Shown piece after piece: positions 10,450 through 20,638 of a stretch of DNA of 64,000 bases. The notes below the pieces were generated by a model. That model worked only from the letters and a program-made list of their open reading frames with translations. It did no database searches and was not told the origin of the DNA. The stretch spans positions 1,302,001 through 1,366,000 of the forward strand of contig JAMZAV010000029.1 of assembly GCA_024449915.1 (NCBI GenBank), in the 5' to 3' direction. This DNA is from Sweltsa coloradensis. Taxonomy: Eukaryota > Arthropoda > Insecta > Plecoptera > Chloroperlidae. A program made the position numbers and the translations under genes. Numbering within the stretch: position 1 is the first letter of the stretch; each line of letters begins with the position of its first letter.

Positions 10450-13092
10450 CTTAATATGCTCTATTGTAAAGCTCAACTTCCGTCCAATAGAAGCCAAACT
10501 GGTACTATGCTCCGTGGTTGATAGCTGCTGCTCTATGGAATGCCCAGCATCCTCATGTGGTTGACCTTGCCGGGTGGATTGTGTGACCTTCAACTTGTTG
10601 GAGGAGCTGCTGTCAATGAGGGGCTGTCCTCCCAATGCATCGTCCTTAGAACTGCATTGACAAACATCGATGCAAGTGCATGTGAATTCTACGTCCTTTT
10701 CGTCCACGGACACGACTAGGACCGTTTCCATAGGCTCGTCTCCTATCTCCTCTACACAGTTACATATGTCGCACGTGCAAAACTCTTTGTCTGATTCATC
10801 TGGAGGTCTCGTCTCTTCCGCGCTTCCAACTTGTGCTTGGTCAGTCTCGGATGTACACTTACAAACATTGCAAAAACAAGTGAAACTACTTTCGCGGCCT
10901 GTGAGGGTAACACTCGCCATAATAGTTTCCACATCTGCTTCCGAAACGCATTGGCACACTTGACAAAAACACTCTCTAGATTTCCCCTCCATGGGAGGTT
11001 CTATATTGGTTTTAATGTCTGCTGATGGCCTCCCTTGCGGTATGGGAGTGTCCTTCATTGACTGTTTCGAGCCCTCGACAGGGTGATCTTTGGTTCTATA
11101 AAAAAAATCATTCGCATTTAATTCTGATTGAACATTCGAAGCTGCCACTTCTTCCCGAGATGGATAAATTACTTCGGTTACGGACTCACATGTACATGTC
11201 TCACCACATGTACACAACTCCATAATACTTTCCACATCTGCTTCCGAAACGCATTGGCACACATCACAGAAACACTCTCTAGATTTCCCCTCCATGGGAT
11301 GTTCTATCTGGGTTTTGATGTCTCCTGATGGCCTCCCTTGCGGTATGGGAGTGTCCTTCATTGACTGTTTCGAACTTGCGTCAGGTTGATCTTTGGCGTT
11401 ATAAAAAGACTCATTCGCATTTAAGACAGATTGAACATTCGAAGCTGCCTTTTCTTCCTCAGATGGATAAATTACTTCCGTTACGGACTCACATGCACAT
11501 GTCTCACATGTACACAACGCCATATTACTTTCCACATCTGCTTCCGAAACGCATTGGCACACATCACAGAAACACTCTCTAGATTTCCCCTCCATGGGAT
11601 GTTCTATCTGGGTTTTGATGTCTCCTGATGGCCTCCCTTGCGGTATGGGAGTGTCCTTCATTGAACGTTTCGAACTTGCGTCAGGTTGATCTTTGGCGTT
11701 ATAAAAAGACTCATTCGCATTTAAGACAGATTGAACATTCGAAGCTGCCTTTTCTTCTCCAGATGGATAAATTACTTCCGTTACGGACTCACATGCACAT
11801 GTCTCACCACATGTACAAGGCTCGTATTCCGAAGGCACCTCTTCAAACTTAATTCGGATTTCGTCAGTTTCATGCTCGCATGTACAATCTTTGCAAATAC
11901 ATACCTCGGATTCAATATCCTCCAGTTTCGTTAGCAAATCCTCTTTAACCAGATTGGAAAAAGATGTGTCTTTCAAATCTTCGGCAAAAATTCTGCTACT
12001 TATTAGAGGCCCATTATAAATCTTCAAATCGTCAAACTGACTGGCATCACTTCGTATTTGTTCAGGTGTTACAGTGCCATCACTTACAGAAATGTTTATA
12101 TTTTCTGCACCGCTAAGGTCAGAATACCCGCTCAAATCTTCCGGTGTCTTCAGATCATCTGTTTTGGATCCCACCTTGATGTGTGATTGACCCTCTCCAG
12201 CCATGTCCAATGGTCCCTCATAGCTCGTGTCAGTCACATCACTGCTGTAACCTGCGGTTGATGGATCTGAATGGAACCCTCCTTCAACATATCCTCCACC
12301 ACTTGTGTCTGAATAGTCGGTAAAGTTCTCTGTACTAGAAGACTCAACTGCTGTTTTCTCTTGTTCATCAACAGTTGTTTCCTGTTCAGCAACTGTTGTT
12401 TCTTTACTCTCTGTCATCATAGTGTCAGATATGTCACTGATGGTCTCTCCAGTTGTTGTCAATGACCAATCCGTGATGGTACTCTTCTCTTCGGTTGACC
12501 ACGTCTTCTCGCTCTTACTTTTAGCAGGAACATTCTCAACTCCTTGACCATGTTTCTTCGAACTTCTCAAAGCGTTGAGTTTGTTTTCTAGATCTTTACA
12601 TTTCTTTTTCATTTCAATGTCCTGTTTCGCGTACTCTTGTATCTTTTGCAAGGCATCAATGTCGGATGGGGTTGGTGTGTTCATCGAGCTTGCCATGGAA
12701 AATTCCGACCCACTTTCCGACGGTTGACTGTACAACGGTCCCTCGTAACATTTACAAGACGAAACCAAACTAGGCGCATTACACGCACACGATTTAGGGT
12801 TCCTTAGACTTTTTTGGGGTTTGCGTCCATTTTTACAAGCCCTATGACATTTTCTTTGTTCATCTTCAATAATTTTCCTAACTGACTCATGCCAGATTTC
12901 ATTAATTGGACAACTTTCCGATGGATGACGGCGTTTGGCCTTGTATGACGGCGCCTGTACAACATAGATCATGGGTTGTGACTGGCAGACATCCTGAGCC
13001 TCATAAGTTGAACAGGAGCTTTTCGAGTCGACCTCCCCTGCCACTTCATCGTCAGACGTACACGAGCAAGACACGTCCTCAGCTGTAGGGTC
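10450..13092 (-). CDS. Main exon of an acidic protein with repeated CxCx2-3CxC motifs
   Basis: One open frame of about 880 residues ends at a consensus donor (AAG|GTGAGT at 10450). The first true ATG in frame is at PMIYVVQ, but the frame is open upstream through a cysteine cluster (CSCTSDD), so the start probably lies in the exon at 13143-13256. Layout: Cys clusters (KSCACN, CKCYE), a short helical Lys/Glu segment (KKKCKDLENKLNALRSS), a long Ser/Thr/Asp/Glu-rich stretch, then repeated CTCGETCACES and ECFCDVCQCVSE pairs, and finally CTCDICNCVEE and CTCIDVCQCSSKD. Each cluster could bind metal, though this is not shown. There is no signal peptide and no membrane segment. I do not recognise the family; sperm-structural or metal-binding roles are guesses. 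Confidence 0.75.
10980..11880 (-). repeat. Three ~300-bp tandem coding repeats inside the main exon
   Basis: Units spaced 300-303 bp encode about 100 residues each: a CTCxxTCACESVTEVIYPS block, an SNVQ...FYNAKD block, an MKDTPIPQGRPSGDIKT block and an ECFCDVCQCVSEADVES block. The two units near 11330 and 11630 are almost identical at the base level. The unit near 11025 is more diverged. Length stays a multiple of three, so selection or recent homogenisation keeps the frame. Confidence 0.9.
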
Positions 13093-13142
13093 CTGCCCAA
13101 CGGAAGTAATTGCAGTGTCGATTAATCCATGTAGTCTCTGAC

Positions 13143-13256
13143 AGATTCCAATTCCTTTCGGGCAGACTGGAGACGTTTATCTAGCAGTGAACGACGGTTC
13201 TCAATTTCTTGCATGAGCTGTTGGTAACAGTAATTCCTGGCCGCTTGATGACCCAT
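13143..13256 (-). CDS. Probable first coding exon of the cysteine-motif gene
   Basis: ATG at 13256 opens MGHQAARNYCYQQLMQEIEN followed by a basic, helical segment ending RKELES (38 residues), a likely short coiled coil. A GT at 13142 and a GGGCAG acceptor at 13093 would remove a 50-nt intron and join in phase 0 to DPTAEDVSCSC of the next exon. The donor GTCAGA is weak and the intron is very short. The alternative is a frameshift, or a separate small ORF ending at the TAA near 13125. A ttgtgattacag acceptor about 30 nt upstream of the ATG could mark an intron in the 5' UTR. Confidence 0.4.
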
Positions 13257-13259
13257 CGT

Positions 13260-13740
13260 GATTTGAGATCAGCGTTTAGGGTGCCTATCTGTAATCACAA
13301 AGGTTTAGTTTAGAACGATTGATCCTTAAATTGCTTAACTTTAGAATTACGGAAAAATTCAGGCCTAGGCCTTATAGGCTACATTGCTGTAAAGCTAAGT
13401 AAATTTATTTTTTATTAAGAAACAATTGCAATTTCATACAAATTAAAGTAGTAGAGCAAGTTATTTCTACCCACAATTTACATTTTATTGCCACTGATTT
13501 TAATGCACATCAATTGAATTTGATAACTGCATAAACAATCTTTCAATGAACTCGATAGGGCCTACTTGAAAAAATTGGCATAGTGACGATCAAAGATAAA
13601 ATTAGTTTAATGATTTATTTCGTTTGTAGAAAGGGATTGCCACATTTGGAATGCCTTTTTTTTGGGATATTAATAATCTAAGAGTCTTAGTTTAGTTTTA
13701 GATCGTTTCGTTTTAGTTTATGTGGATTAAGGGCGCGTCA
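13260..13740. other. Upstream region of the cysteine-motif gene
   Basis: AT-rich sequence with no long frame. The promoter of the minus-strand gene should lie here or further right, but I see no clear TATA box or initiator. Confidence 0.4.
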
Positions 13741-14095
13741 CCGATAGGTCATAATGCGCCACTCTAACCTGGGAGATGTAGAAAGGAAAGTCCTGTGCTG
13801 GTCAGAACCAGCCACGGATATGGGGAAGAAAGAGAGATCTCACGTCTCAGTCGTCATCGTCTTTGTCGTCATTCCTGTTGTCATTATCTTCGTCAGGGAG
13901 GTCGTCAGGGAAGCAGGAAGGGTCCCGGAAGACGACTACCAGAGCTCGCCACTAGTTTCGGGGAGTAATATAGGTCTACTACCTTTCGTACAAGCTTATA
14001 TTTGTGAGCTGGACTTTTTCTTTTCAACCACCTTTTACGATTATCAGAGCCATGCCGTGGGTTAATTCTACTCCGGCCCAGACGGGGTAGGCCTA
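13714..14095 (+). mobile_element. Interspersed repeat family R2 (unclassified)
   Basis: Begins near TTAAGGGCGCGTCACCGATA, includes AATGCGCCACTCTAACCTGGG, a hairpin-forming GCTGGTCAGAACCAGC and a GTCGTCATCGTC tract, and ends near GACGGGGTAGGCCTACATG. The same order occurs at 14768, 35605, 53664 and 55960. It has no coding signal and no clear terminal repeats, so I name it only as a family. Confidence 0.65.
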
Positions 14096-14767
14096 CATGT
14101 TTTTGTATACGTTGGGTGAAGTCAACACGAATAATAATGCAGTCATGCTAAATAACGCAGTTGATTCCCTCATTCTTATCTCTGGTCCCCACAAAACGTA
14201 TATCGTTGTCTTAGTCTTCCACGTGTTGTGCAAAGCTGATAACAATTTCTCTCCGTCCACTTAAAGTAGGGCCTACGTGTTCTTGCAACAGATTTGTATT
14301 GAAGGGGGTATTTAAGTTTTATTTATTTTATTTTTATGATATGGCCATATAGGCCTAGCCCACATCATTAACTGCCATTTTAGAGTGACCAGTGAGATCA
14401 GTGATCTATGATGAAGATGAAGAAGGGAGGAGGGGAGACCCAATACCGGCACGTAGCCTACTCCTGTCGAAAAGTAGTGAAAAGGCTCAGCCACCTCAAG
14501 TTTTGGCTACCCACGAATGGTAAGACTAGAGTTTTTCAAGACTAACCTTTCCCCCCTAAGCCCAGTTCCCATAACCGTGTTTTAGTATTAGGAAATTGTT
14601 ATAGTTATAAGAAATCCGATATCCTGATTGGTTAGTAATGTTTTAGTGGCCTGTCATAATGTAGTTACTCCTTTTCATTGGTCGTCGTAAGAATTATTGA
14701 CGTCTGATTGGTACGTTTTAAGAATTTTGTTTGTGTAATAACAAATTTTCTACGACTTTTGGTTTAT
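14096..14767. other. No feature recognised between two R2 copies
   Basis: Mixed sequence with a CCTAATACGG-type patch and several GTAGGCCTA-like words. No gene-like frame on either strand. Confidence 0.4.
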
Positions 14768-14945
14768 TTGGATTAAGGACGCGTCAACCGTTAGGTCATA
14801 ATGCACCACTCTAGCCTAAGGGAGGTGGGGAGGAGGAGCCCATGCTGGTCAGAACCAGCCACGGGTAAGGGGAGGAAGGGGGGGTTTCTCACGTCGCGGT
14901 CGTCATCGTCTTTGTCATCATTCGTCGTGTCATCGTCATCGTCGC
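14768..14945 (+). mobile_element. Interspersed repeat R2, partial copy
   Basis: Shares GGACGCGTCAACCGTTAGGT, the GCTGGTCAGAACCAGC hairpin and the GTCGTCATCGTC tract with the copy at 13714, but lacks the 3' third. Confidence 0.65.
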
Positions 14946-14949
14946 CACA

Positions 14950-16140
14950 ACAATTTAACACGTAGCCTATGTTCCCGTAATCCTCTCTTTTAACAAAACC
15001 ACAACGACTAGACTAACACGACAAAATTAAAAGTCGAAGAAGCCGCCCAAAAACCACATCCCTAAAACAAAGCCCCCCCCCCCCCCCCCCCCAATAAGTC
15101 AAGGCTTGATCCGCCCATTTAAGAGAATGATATTTATCTCTAGATAGTGGTGGAAAGAAAGGGCTGTGAGGCCTACCCCTCCTTTCTTGCTGTTCACTGT
15201 AATTCTTAATTTGCCTATCCGATCAGCTGTGCAGTAAGTCAAGATGTGTGTATGCACACTTCTGCACCCGTCTGTTATGCTGAGTCAGATAATATTGAGC
15301 TTACAATGACGTGGGTTGCACTGGCAGACTATTACATGAAACTTGCAATCTGAAGCTTGGAGTTTGACATAGCTACAAGTGTGCTATTTGTACATGGCTC
15401 CTATGAAATGAATCTTCCAGCTAGTAGTCCTACGTGCGTCCAGCTCTCAGCAAATCGCAGTAAATTCTAAACGGTGAAACGCTTCAAGTTTCTTATGCCC
15501 AACATGATGACAAATGTTTATTCTACGTCATTAAACCTGAACTTACTTACCTCTAAACATTAGATCAACTGCAAATTTTGATGTGAAAATATCCAAATGT
15601 TATTGATTTTGTTTACTTTATGAAATTTCATACTTTTGTTTTATTAAAATGAGTTTTATGATAACAAAGTGGCCACTGCCCTGTTTATTTCAGGGCCAAC
15701 TATAATAAATCTCGTAGAAATTTCGGCGAGTGGCTTGAAACACCTGTCAAACGGAAATATAAATCAGTGTCTCCTTGATACTACTCTCGGCTCCTCGTTC
15801 CCTGCCTGTCCACGCAACAGGTTTTGATTATTTAAAAATAATTTTAATAGTACAGTTTCTCCAATATAACCCCCCAGTCGTTCGAACTTTTTTCCTACAT
15901 GGGCATTCTGGGGCTAGTTTCCACCCCCAAGAGCTGTTTTGTTTTTGTTGTTCCGATACGATTAAAATGTCATGTCAGGTGTTCAGATGTTCTATGACAG
16001 TCGTATTATTCCTTGTAGATCAATATACAAGGTATGTAGAATAAAATCAAATATTACAAGGTTAGATAAATAACTTTACAAACTTCCTCAAATTAAACAT
16101 ACTTACTTTGGGTTTTCTAGGGATACTTACCCTGGTACGT
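14950..16140. other. Unannotated single-copy DNA
   Basis: Contains a C homopolymer of about 23 bases (15070-15092). Short open frames, such as one at 15775-16044, have no composition or splice context that would support a gene. Confidence 0.45.
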
Positions 16141-16149
16141 AACCTTGCA

Positions 16150-16335
16150 CAACGTGCAATTTCTAACATTCATGTCCCCCATCATAACACCATGCGATAT
16201 TCCAAAGGACCAATATAAGCCTGCCTCTCCATATACAATTAGCTGCCAGAATACATCAGAGACATCAAAGTACATGCGAAATTGAAAGCGTTTCTAGTAG
16301 AAAGAGCATTTTACTCGCTAAACGAATTCCTAACA
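16150..16335 (+). mobile_element. LINE reverse-transcriptase C-terminal remnant
   Basis: Plus-strand frame reads NTMRYSKGPI, then LPEYIRDIKVHAKLKAFLVE and RAFYSLNEFL, the usual end of many non-LTR reverse transcriptases (LPxxIRxIKxxxxFKxxLKxxLxxxxFYSxxEFL). It lies just outside arm A of the inverted duplication. Confidence 0.75.
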
Positions 16336-16749
16336 TTAACCCTTGTCATCCACTACCAACTGTCCCTTAGATGTCCCTTATAGATAGATGAGCGTGCAAG
16401 ATTCGATACACCTTGGTCACTGCATGAAATCACAGTTTGACAGAACTGATTCGTTAAAAATGACTTCTTGAAGAACAAAACCATTATCGTTCAAATAAAA
16501 CTAACACATTTTAAGCCTGTGTCCAATTTAATATTTCTTGAAGGTTAAAATCGCAACAGATATTGCTCATTTTGTTAGCAGTTCTCAATTACCTGGTCAA
16601 GGATGTCTGTTTAAAATTTTGCTCAATCTATTTGGTCGTTCGGTCGTATGGGACCAAACATATTTTACATAAATACAGACAAATTAATCATGACGAAGGC
16701 CCGTTCGACTTGCGTTGTAGACTACGTTCGCTGCGCTCACTCGTCTAAA

Positions 16750-16999
16750 CTAGGAAAACGCCAAAGTCGTTGTTAGATGAGTGAGCGAGTCATGTGTTAA
16801 GTACCCGGGAACATTTAAATGGCGCGTCAACTGTGTAAGGCAATTATTCACCATACTTTACCCTATGATAGGCTAGGGAGGAAAGACCCATGCTGGATCC
16901 AGCCTTATTTAAGTATATGTGGGGAGAAAGGGGAATGTTCCCGGGTACTGAACACATGACTCGCTCACTCGTCTAACAACGACTTTGGCGTTTTCTTAG
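16750..16999. mobile_element. Fold-back element with two inverted Helitron-like 3' ends
   Basis: Both ends carry the same ~65-bp sequence in opposite orientation. The left begins CTAGGAAAACGCCAAAGTCG and runs into GAGTGAGCGAGTCATG; the right ends in the mirror image ...AACGACTTTGGCGTTTTCTTAG. Each end has the AACG...CGTT hairpin and CTAG/TTAG terminus seen at the 3' end of the other Helitron-like elements here. The ~120-bp centre resembles R2 (GGCGCGTCAACTG...CATGCTGG). An equivalent lies at 43150-43380 in arm B, so it predates the duplication. Confidence 0.7.
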
Positions 17000-17149
17000 T
17001 AATATTCTTTCATCGACTCACCCACTTGAAATGTGAATTTTTAGCGACATCCATACGGCGGGGCGTTATGTATTGGCGTATTGGTGTTTCGCTGGAACGC
17101 CAAACCATAATATAAAGTTTTTTTTTATAGAAATCAATCCAGACATTAA

Positions 17150-17260
17150 AAAAAGCCCCGCTGGGATTACCCGATTGCCGGTCGAGTGCTTTACCCCTAA
17201 GCTACCGGGAAGGTTAACTTCATAACATCTGGATTGTTGTTGCATTCTAGATCTATAACC
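17150..17260 (-). mobile_element. tRNA-like SINE head (family 4)
   Basis: On the minus strand it has an A-box-like region (GGTAGCTTAGGGGTAAAGCA) and a degenerate B-box side, next to AACAACAATCC. A related piece lies at 49720-49790. Too degenerate for a tRNA gene. Confidence 0.45.
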
Positions 17261-17679
17261 CGCTGGGATGGATTTTTTGATTTCTGGATTGATTTCTATA
17301 ACATAAAATACACCTACGATTCCCCGATTAATGAAAATGAGAAATAATAAAAAGTGTCCTGTTACCAAATTGCGGACCAGCTTGACATTGCCCTATTATC
17401 CTATTAACGTTTAATTAGTATTGTTGGTGGCAGGAATTAAATACGTGATTTCTAGATACCACCGGTGTAGAGGCGTATCTAATATATTGCATTTCAATGA
17501 TTTGCCATCGGTGCAACGTCACGACACAAACATGCAAATTATTAACACCATCTCATTGGATAAGAGACATTGGGAGTGGGGTGGGTGGCTTGCTGTTTGC
17601 TTTTTCAAACACAGTGCATTTACATACTACTTTATTTTATTAAAATCATCTAAACAAAAGCAATGTCATTTAAATAGCC

Positions 17680-17860
17680 CAAAGTGTTGGCTCAAGCGTA
17701 AAGCGCGAGACTCTGATTCTGAAGGTTTCTGGTTCGAATCCTGTCGAGACTGCCAATGCTGACTGATTTTTTTAAAGGTTTTCCTGAGTTGTTAATGCAT
17801 ATGCAGTGCCGACTTCAATATATTTACTCAGGCACGTGAAGGGGCATTTTTACCTATGAC
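17680..17860 (+). mobile_element. tRNA-derived SINE, family 3 (arm A)
   Basis: Head with GTTGGCTCAAGCGTAAAGCG, an anticodon-arm-like stem, B box TTCTGGTTCGAATCCTGTCG and a body GGTTTTCCTGAGTTGTTAATGC. The complementary copy at 42480-42665 is in arm B, so the insertion predates the inverted duplication. Confidence 0.75.
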
Positions 17861-18014
17861 TATAAAATAATAATCATGAAATGTATTCAAGATTAAAAAA
17901 GTAAATATGAATCATGGTTAAGAATATCTTAAAACCACAGTAAGATAAGCAATAAAAAAAACAAGTTAATATTTTAATTGTTACAATTAGGAAAAGGCCA
18001 ATCGGCTAGTTTAG

Positions 18015-18192
18015 TATGATTGGAGAAGGGTTGACAGGTTGGGAGAGTATAGAGAACATAAAGAACATAAAACCCAGCCTGAAGGGCTGGGGACGACAAA
18101 ACTTTTCACCTGCTGATCATAAAACTTAGCCCTTCAGGCTGGGTTTTATGTTCTTTATACTCTCCCAACTTGTCAACCCTTCTCCAATCATA
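18015..18192. mobile_element. MITE with ~70-bp terminal inverted repeats, arm A only
   Basis: Left end TATGATTGGAGAAGGGTTGA and right end TCAACCCTTCTCCAATCATA are perfect mirror images. The inverted match continues, with small differences, to AGCCCTTCAGGCTGGGTTTT, leaving a ~35-bp centre. Arm B lacks it, so it inserted after the duplication, apparently with about 45 bp of extra flank. Confidence 0.85.
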
Positions 18193-18284
18193 CTCAGTTT
18201 ATATTTTAAGTTAATTAAAGTTGAAATAATATTCAAGTAATGTTTTCAAGATTAAAAAGCGAATATTTATTTGTATATATTTTT

Positions 18285-18758
18285 TTATATTATTATTAAA
18301 ACTACAGTTAGATAAGCTAAGAAAATAAGAAAAACAAATTTTAATCCCCCTGGAAGGGCGTTCTTCTGCGTTGACGATTGACGTATTTTAGAATTGTAAA
18401 ACTCTTCCGCAACATTGAGGAGAACATTTCCATAGTTATCATCTTCAAATGAGGCTATGTCTGATGTTGCCATTGTGGAGTGTTCATAAACGCACGTACA
18501 GCCTGCATATATTCGTCGAGGTTGACCTTACAAATGCCACCATCCACACTTGTGTCTCAACCTTATTCATATACCACCTTGGGAATAATGAGGGTTTTCC
18601 AATTCTTCCATTGACGAAGACTTCACTATGGCATCAGTAAAGTCGTTTTTTTCCGAGATCTTTGCATCTGGGTATTTCTTCTTGAGAGTCAAGACGATGG
18701 CGACGTAGTCCAAAGAGCTTGCAAAACGCATCTTTGGTGAATGCTTTTTCGAATCTAC
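18285..18758 (-). pseudogene. Decayed paralogue of the secreted helical protein gene, arm A
   Basis: On the minus strand the first part reads MRFASSLDYVAIVLTLKKKY then PDAKISEKNDFTDAIVKSSS, which lines up with EILAFTLKHKYPNAH of the intact gene at 40478. A frame change leads to LDEYMQAVRAFMN and then ATSDIASFEDDNYGNVLLNV. An ~83-bp stretch present in arm B (41999-42090) is missing here, exactly between two AATGGCAAC copies, which removes the middle of the domain. After NSKIRQS the frame reads on into a hydrophobic tail, whereas arm B has a stop. No signal-peptide exon was found. Confidence 0.7.
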
Positions 18759-18825
18759 TTCTTTACTTCATCAAAACTGTTATAATCCTGCTCACACATG
18801 CACAATGACGAGAAAACTCGTTACT

Positions 18826-19714
18826 CACGCGACCACCTCTGGTGGAAGTTCATCTGACTAGGAAAACGCTAAAGTCCCGCCGCGTTGATGGATGAGCTTT
18901 TTAAAGTTTTTAGTTTGCGTGGGATATCTTTACTTTTGCAAGTGCTTTGTTTTGCTGCCTACGCATTGTAGGTGATTGTTGTTAAGTTTCTATTGTTTCT
19001 TGTCAATTGGTATTATTTACCGTAAAAAACTTATATTAAAAGCTTTATTTCTTTGAATTCTGGCTAGCTTTATCAACTTTTTCTTTCAAAAGGTACTACA
19101 TCACCATAACCTTAATGTCCATGTATAATATGAACGTTGTAGCCCCACCCGTTTGGTCAGAATTGGCCCAAATGGCACGAAAATATCGTACAAAAAATAA
19201 AAAACTTATATTAAAAGCTTTATTTCTATAGATTCTGGCTAACTTTTTCATTTTTTTCTTTCAGAAAGCAATACATCACCATTACCTTAATGTCCATGTG
19301 AAATATGAACGTTGTAGCCCCACCCGTTTGGTCAGAATCGGCCCAAATGTCACGAAAATATCGCACAAAAAGTCAAAAAACTTATATTAAAAGCTTTAAT
19401 TCTATAGATTCTAGCTAACTTTTTCAACTTTTTCTTTCAGAAAGCAAAACATCACCATTATTTTAATGTCCATGTGAAATATGAACATTGTAGCTCCACC
19501 CGTTTGGTCAGAATCGGCCCAAATGTCACGAAAATATCGCACTAAAAATCGAAAAAAATCGTAAAAGTTCGATATTCATGAGAAATATTTCTTCGATTGT
19601 ACCCAAAAACGTGGCAAGTCTAAGTTCAGAGATTTCGAAGGTCTCTCAAATTTTCATCAATATCGCATAATTATGCCGTTTGCCCGGTAGAGAGCGAACA
19701 AACAGACAAAAATA

Positions 19715-19751
<37 letters not shown>

Positions 19752-20016
19752 ACCCGAGCTAAATTTTTTGGGGGGTCAGTGAAATTGAAGTCTTCGCTTC
19801 GCTCATCCAATAAGACTTCTGGGTGAATTTATTTTGAGAGACTAAATCAGAAATAAATCATTTTCTAGGAAAAGTGTTGCAATAGCACGATGCAGCACTT
19901 TTCCTGAAAAATGATTTCCTCTTGATTTAGTCTCTCAAAATAAATTCCCCCAGTAACCTAATCAGATGAGCTTCCACTAGAGGTGGTAGCGTGACTACCT
20001 CGACTTCCTTCATTGT
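18826..20016. repeat. Long palindrome interrupted by a Helitron-like element
   Basis: With the insertion at 18858-19810 removed, TCACGCGACCACCTCTGGTGGAAG... at 18826 mirrors ...CTTCCACTAGAGGTGGTAGCGTGA near 20014. The block TTTATTTTGAGAGACTAAATCA also mirrors TGATTTAGTCTCTCAAAATAAA around a ~20-bp loop near 19880. Arm B keeps only the left half. Confidence 0.75.
18858..19810 (-). mobile_element. Helitron-like element, family F1, arm A only
   Basis: On the minus strand it begins TTGGATGAGCGAAGCGAAGA at 19810 and ends ...AACGCGGCGGGACTTTAGCG then TTTTCCTAG at 18858. The GCTCATCC near its 3' end mirrors the 5' GGATGAGC (asymmetric inverted repeat). The core holds three tandem units of about 175 bp. 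Arm B has the uninterrupted site at 41605/41606. Comparison shows insertion exactly between A and T with no duplication of target bases. No coding capacity, so non-autonomous. Confidence 0.9.
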
Positions 20017-20157
20017 GCTTGCGTGAGCGAGATAGCTCTTGACAGTACTACGTGATGTGCGTGAGTAAGATAATTATTTACCGTTCGTGACTGCGTGAAA
20101 AAAAAATGTTCCGTGACTGTTACGTGACGTGCAGGTAAAAAATCATCACGAGAATCA

Positions 20158-20638
20158 TCAAACTTCCAAGTTCAAGTTATATCCCATAAGAGCATCAACT
20201 TTTTTCTCGATTAATTGTACAACATTTGAACTGTTAAGTTCCTGTAGTGTCAATGTTGGAAACAAATAAAAGGCTAACACCTCTAGTTTGCGTCGCTGTT
20301 CATGGTCTCTGTACTTATTTATTATCTTAGCTTTAAGAGCTCTCATTCCAGGATTTGTAAGCACGTTGTTAAGTGCTCCAAAATACTCCTTGTCTGCTTC
20401 CGTATAACTGCCGTCGCCATACTTGCCAATAATGATGGCTTCCAAGTTATTACTTGTTTTTTCACTCTCTGAAAGTCGTCCGTGAATGCTTAAAATGGAA
20501 TCTAAAAGCTGGATCTATTTGCATTCGGGTACTTATGCTTAAGCGTGAAAGATAAAACTTCGCCAAAGTCTTCACTGTCTCCTGAAAGTCTTCTCGTGTG
20601 AGTCAGTCGGTCGACGATATGGTGGCTTTCGGCATTAC
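20158..20638 (-). pseudogene. Secreted helical protein gene, exon 2, arm A copy (frameshifted)
   Basis: The acceptor TTGTTGTAG is at 20640-20639. The exon opens in phase 1 as GNAESHHIVDRLTHTRRLSG, close to the arm B copy. At about 20508 one base is missing relative to arm B (AGCTTTTAG against AGCATTTTAG), giving a stop after ANRSSF. The rest is open in the next frame (IIIGKYGDGSYTEADKEYFG ... LIEKKVDALMG) and has eight extra C-terminal residues (YNLNLEV end). So only one base separates it from a full-length gene. It may be a young pseudogene, an allele or a base-calling error. Confidence 0.8.

Noticed and set aside
10670..12000. Plus-strand open frames opposite the cysteine-motif exon
   Set aside because: They are shadows repeating every 300 bp with the coding repeat; the minus-strand frame has the splice sites and the regular cysteine pattern.
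13754..14065. 103-residue frame with a Val/Ile-rich stretch
   Set aside because: It lies inside repeat R2, and its hydrophobic run is the GTCGTCATCGTC tract; other R2 copies do not keep the frame.
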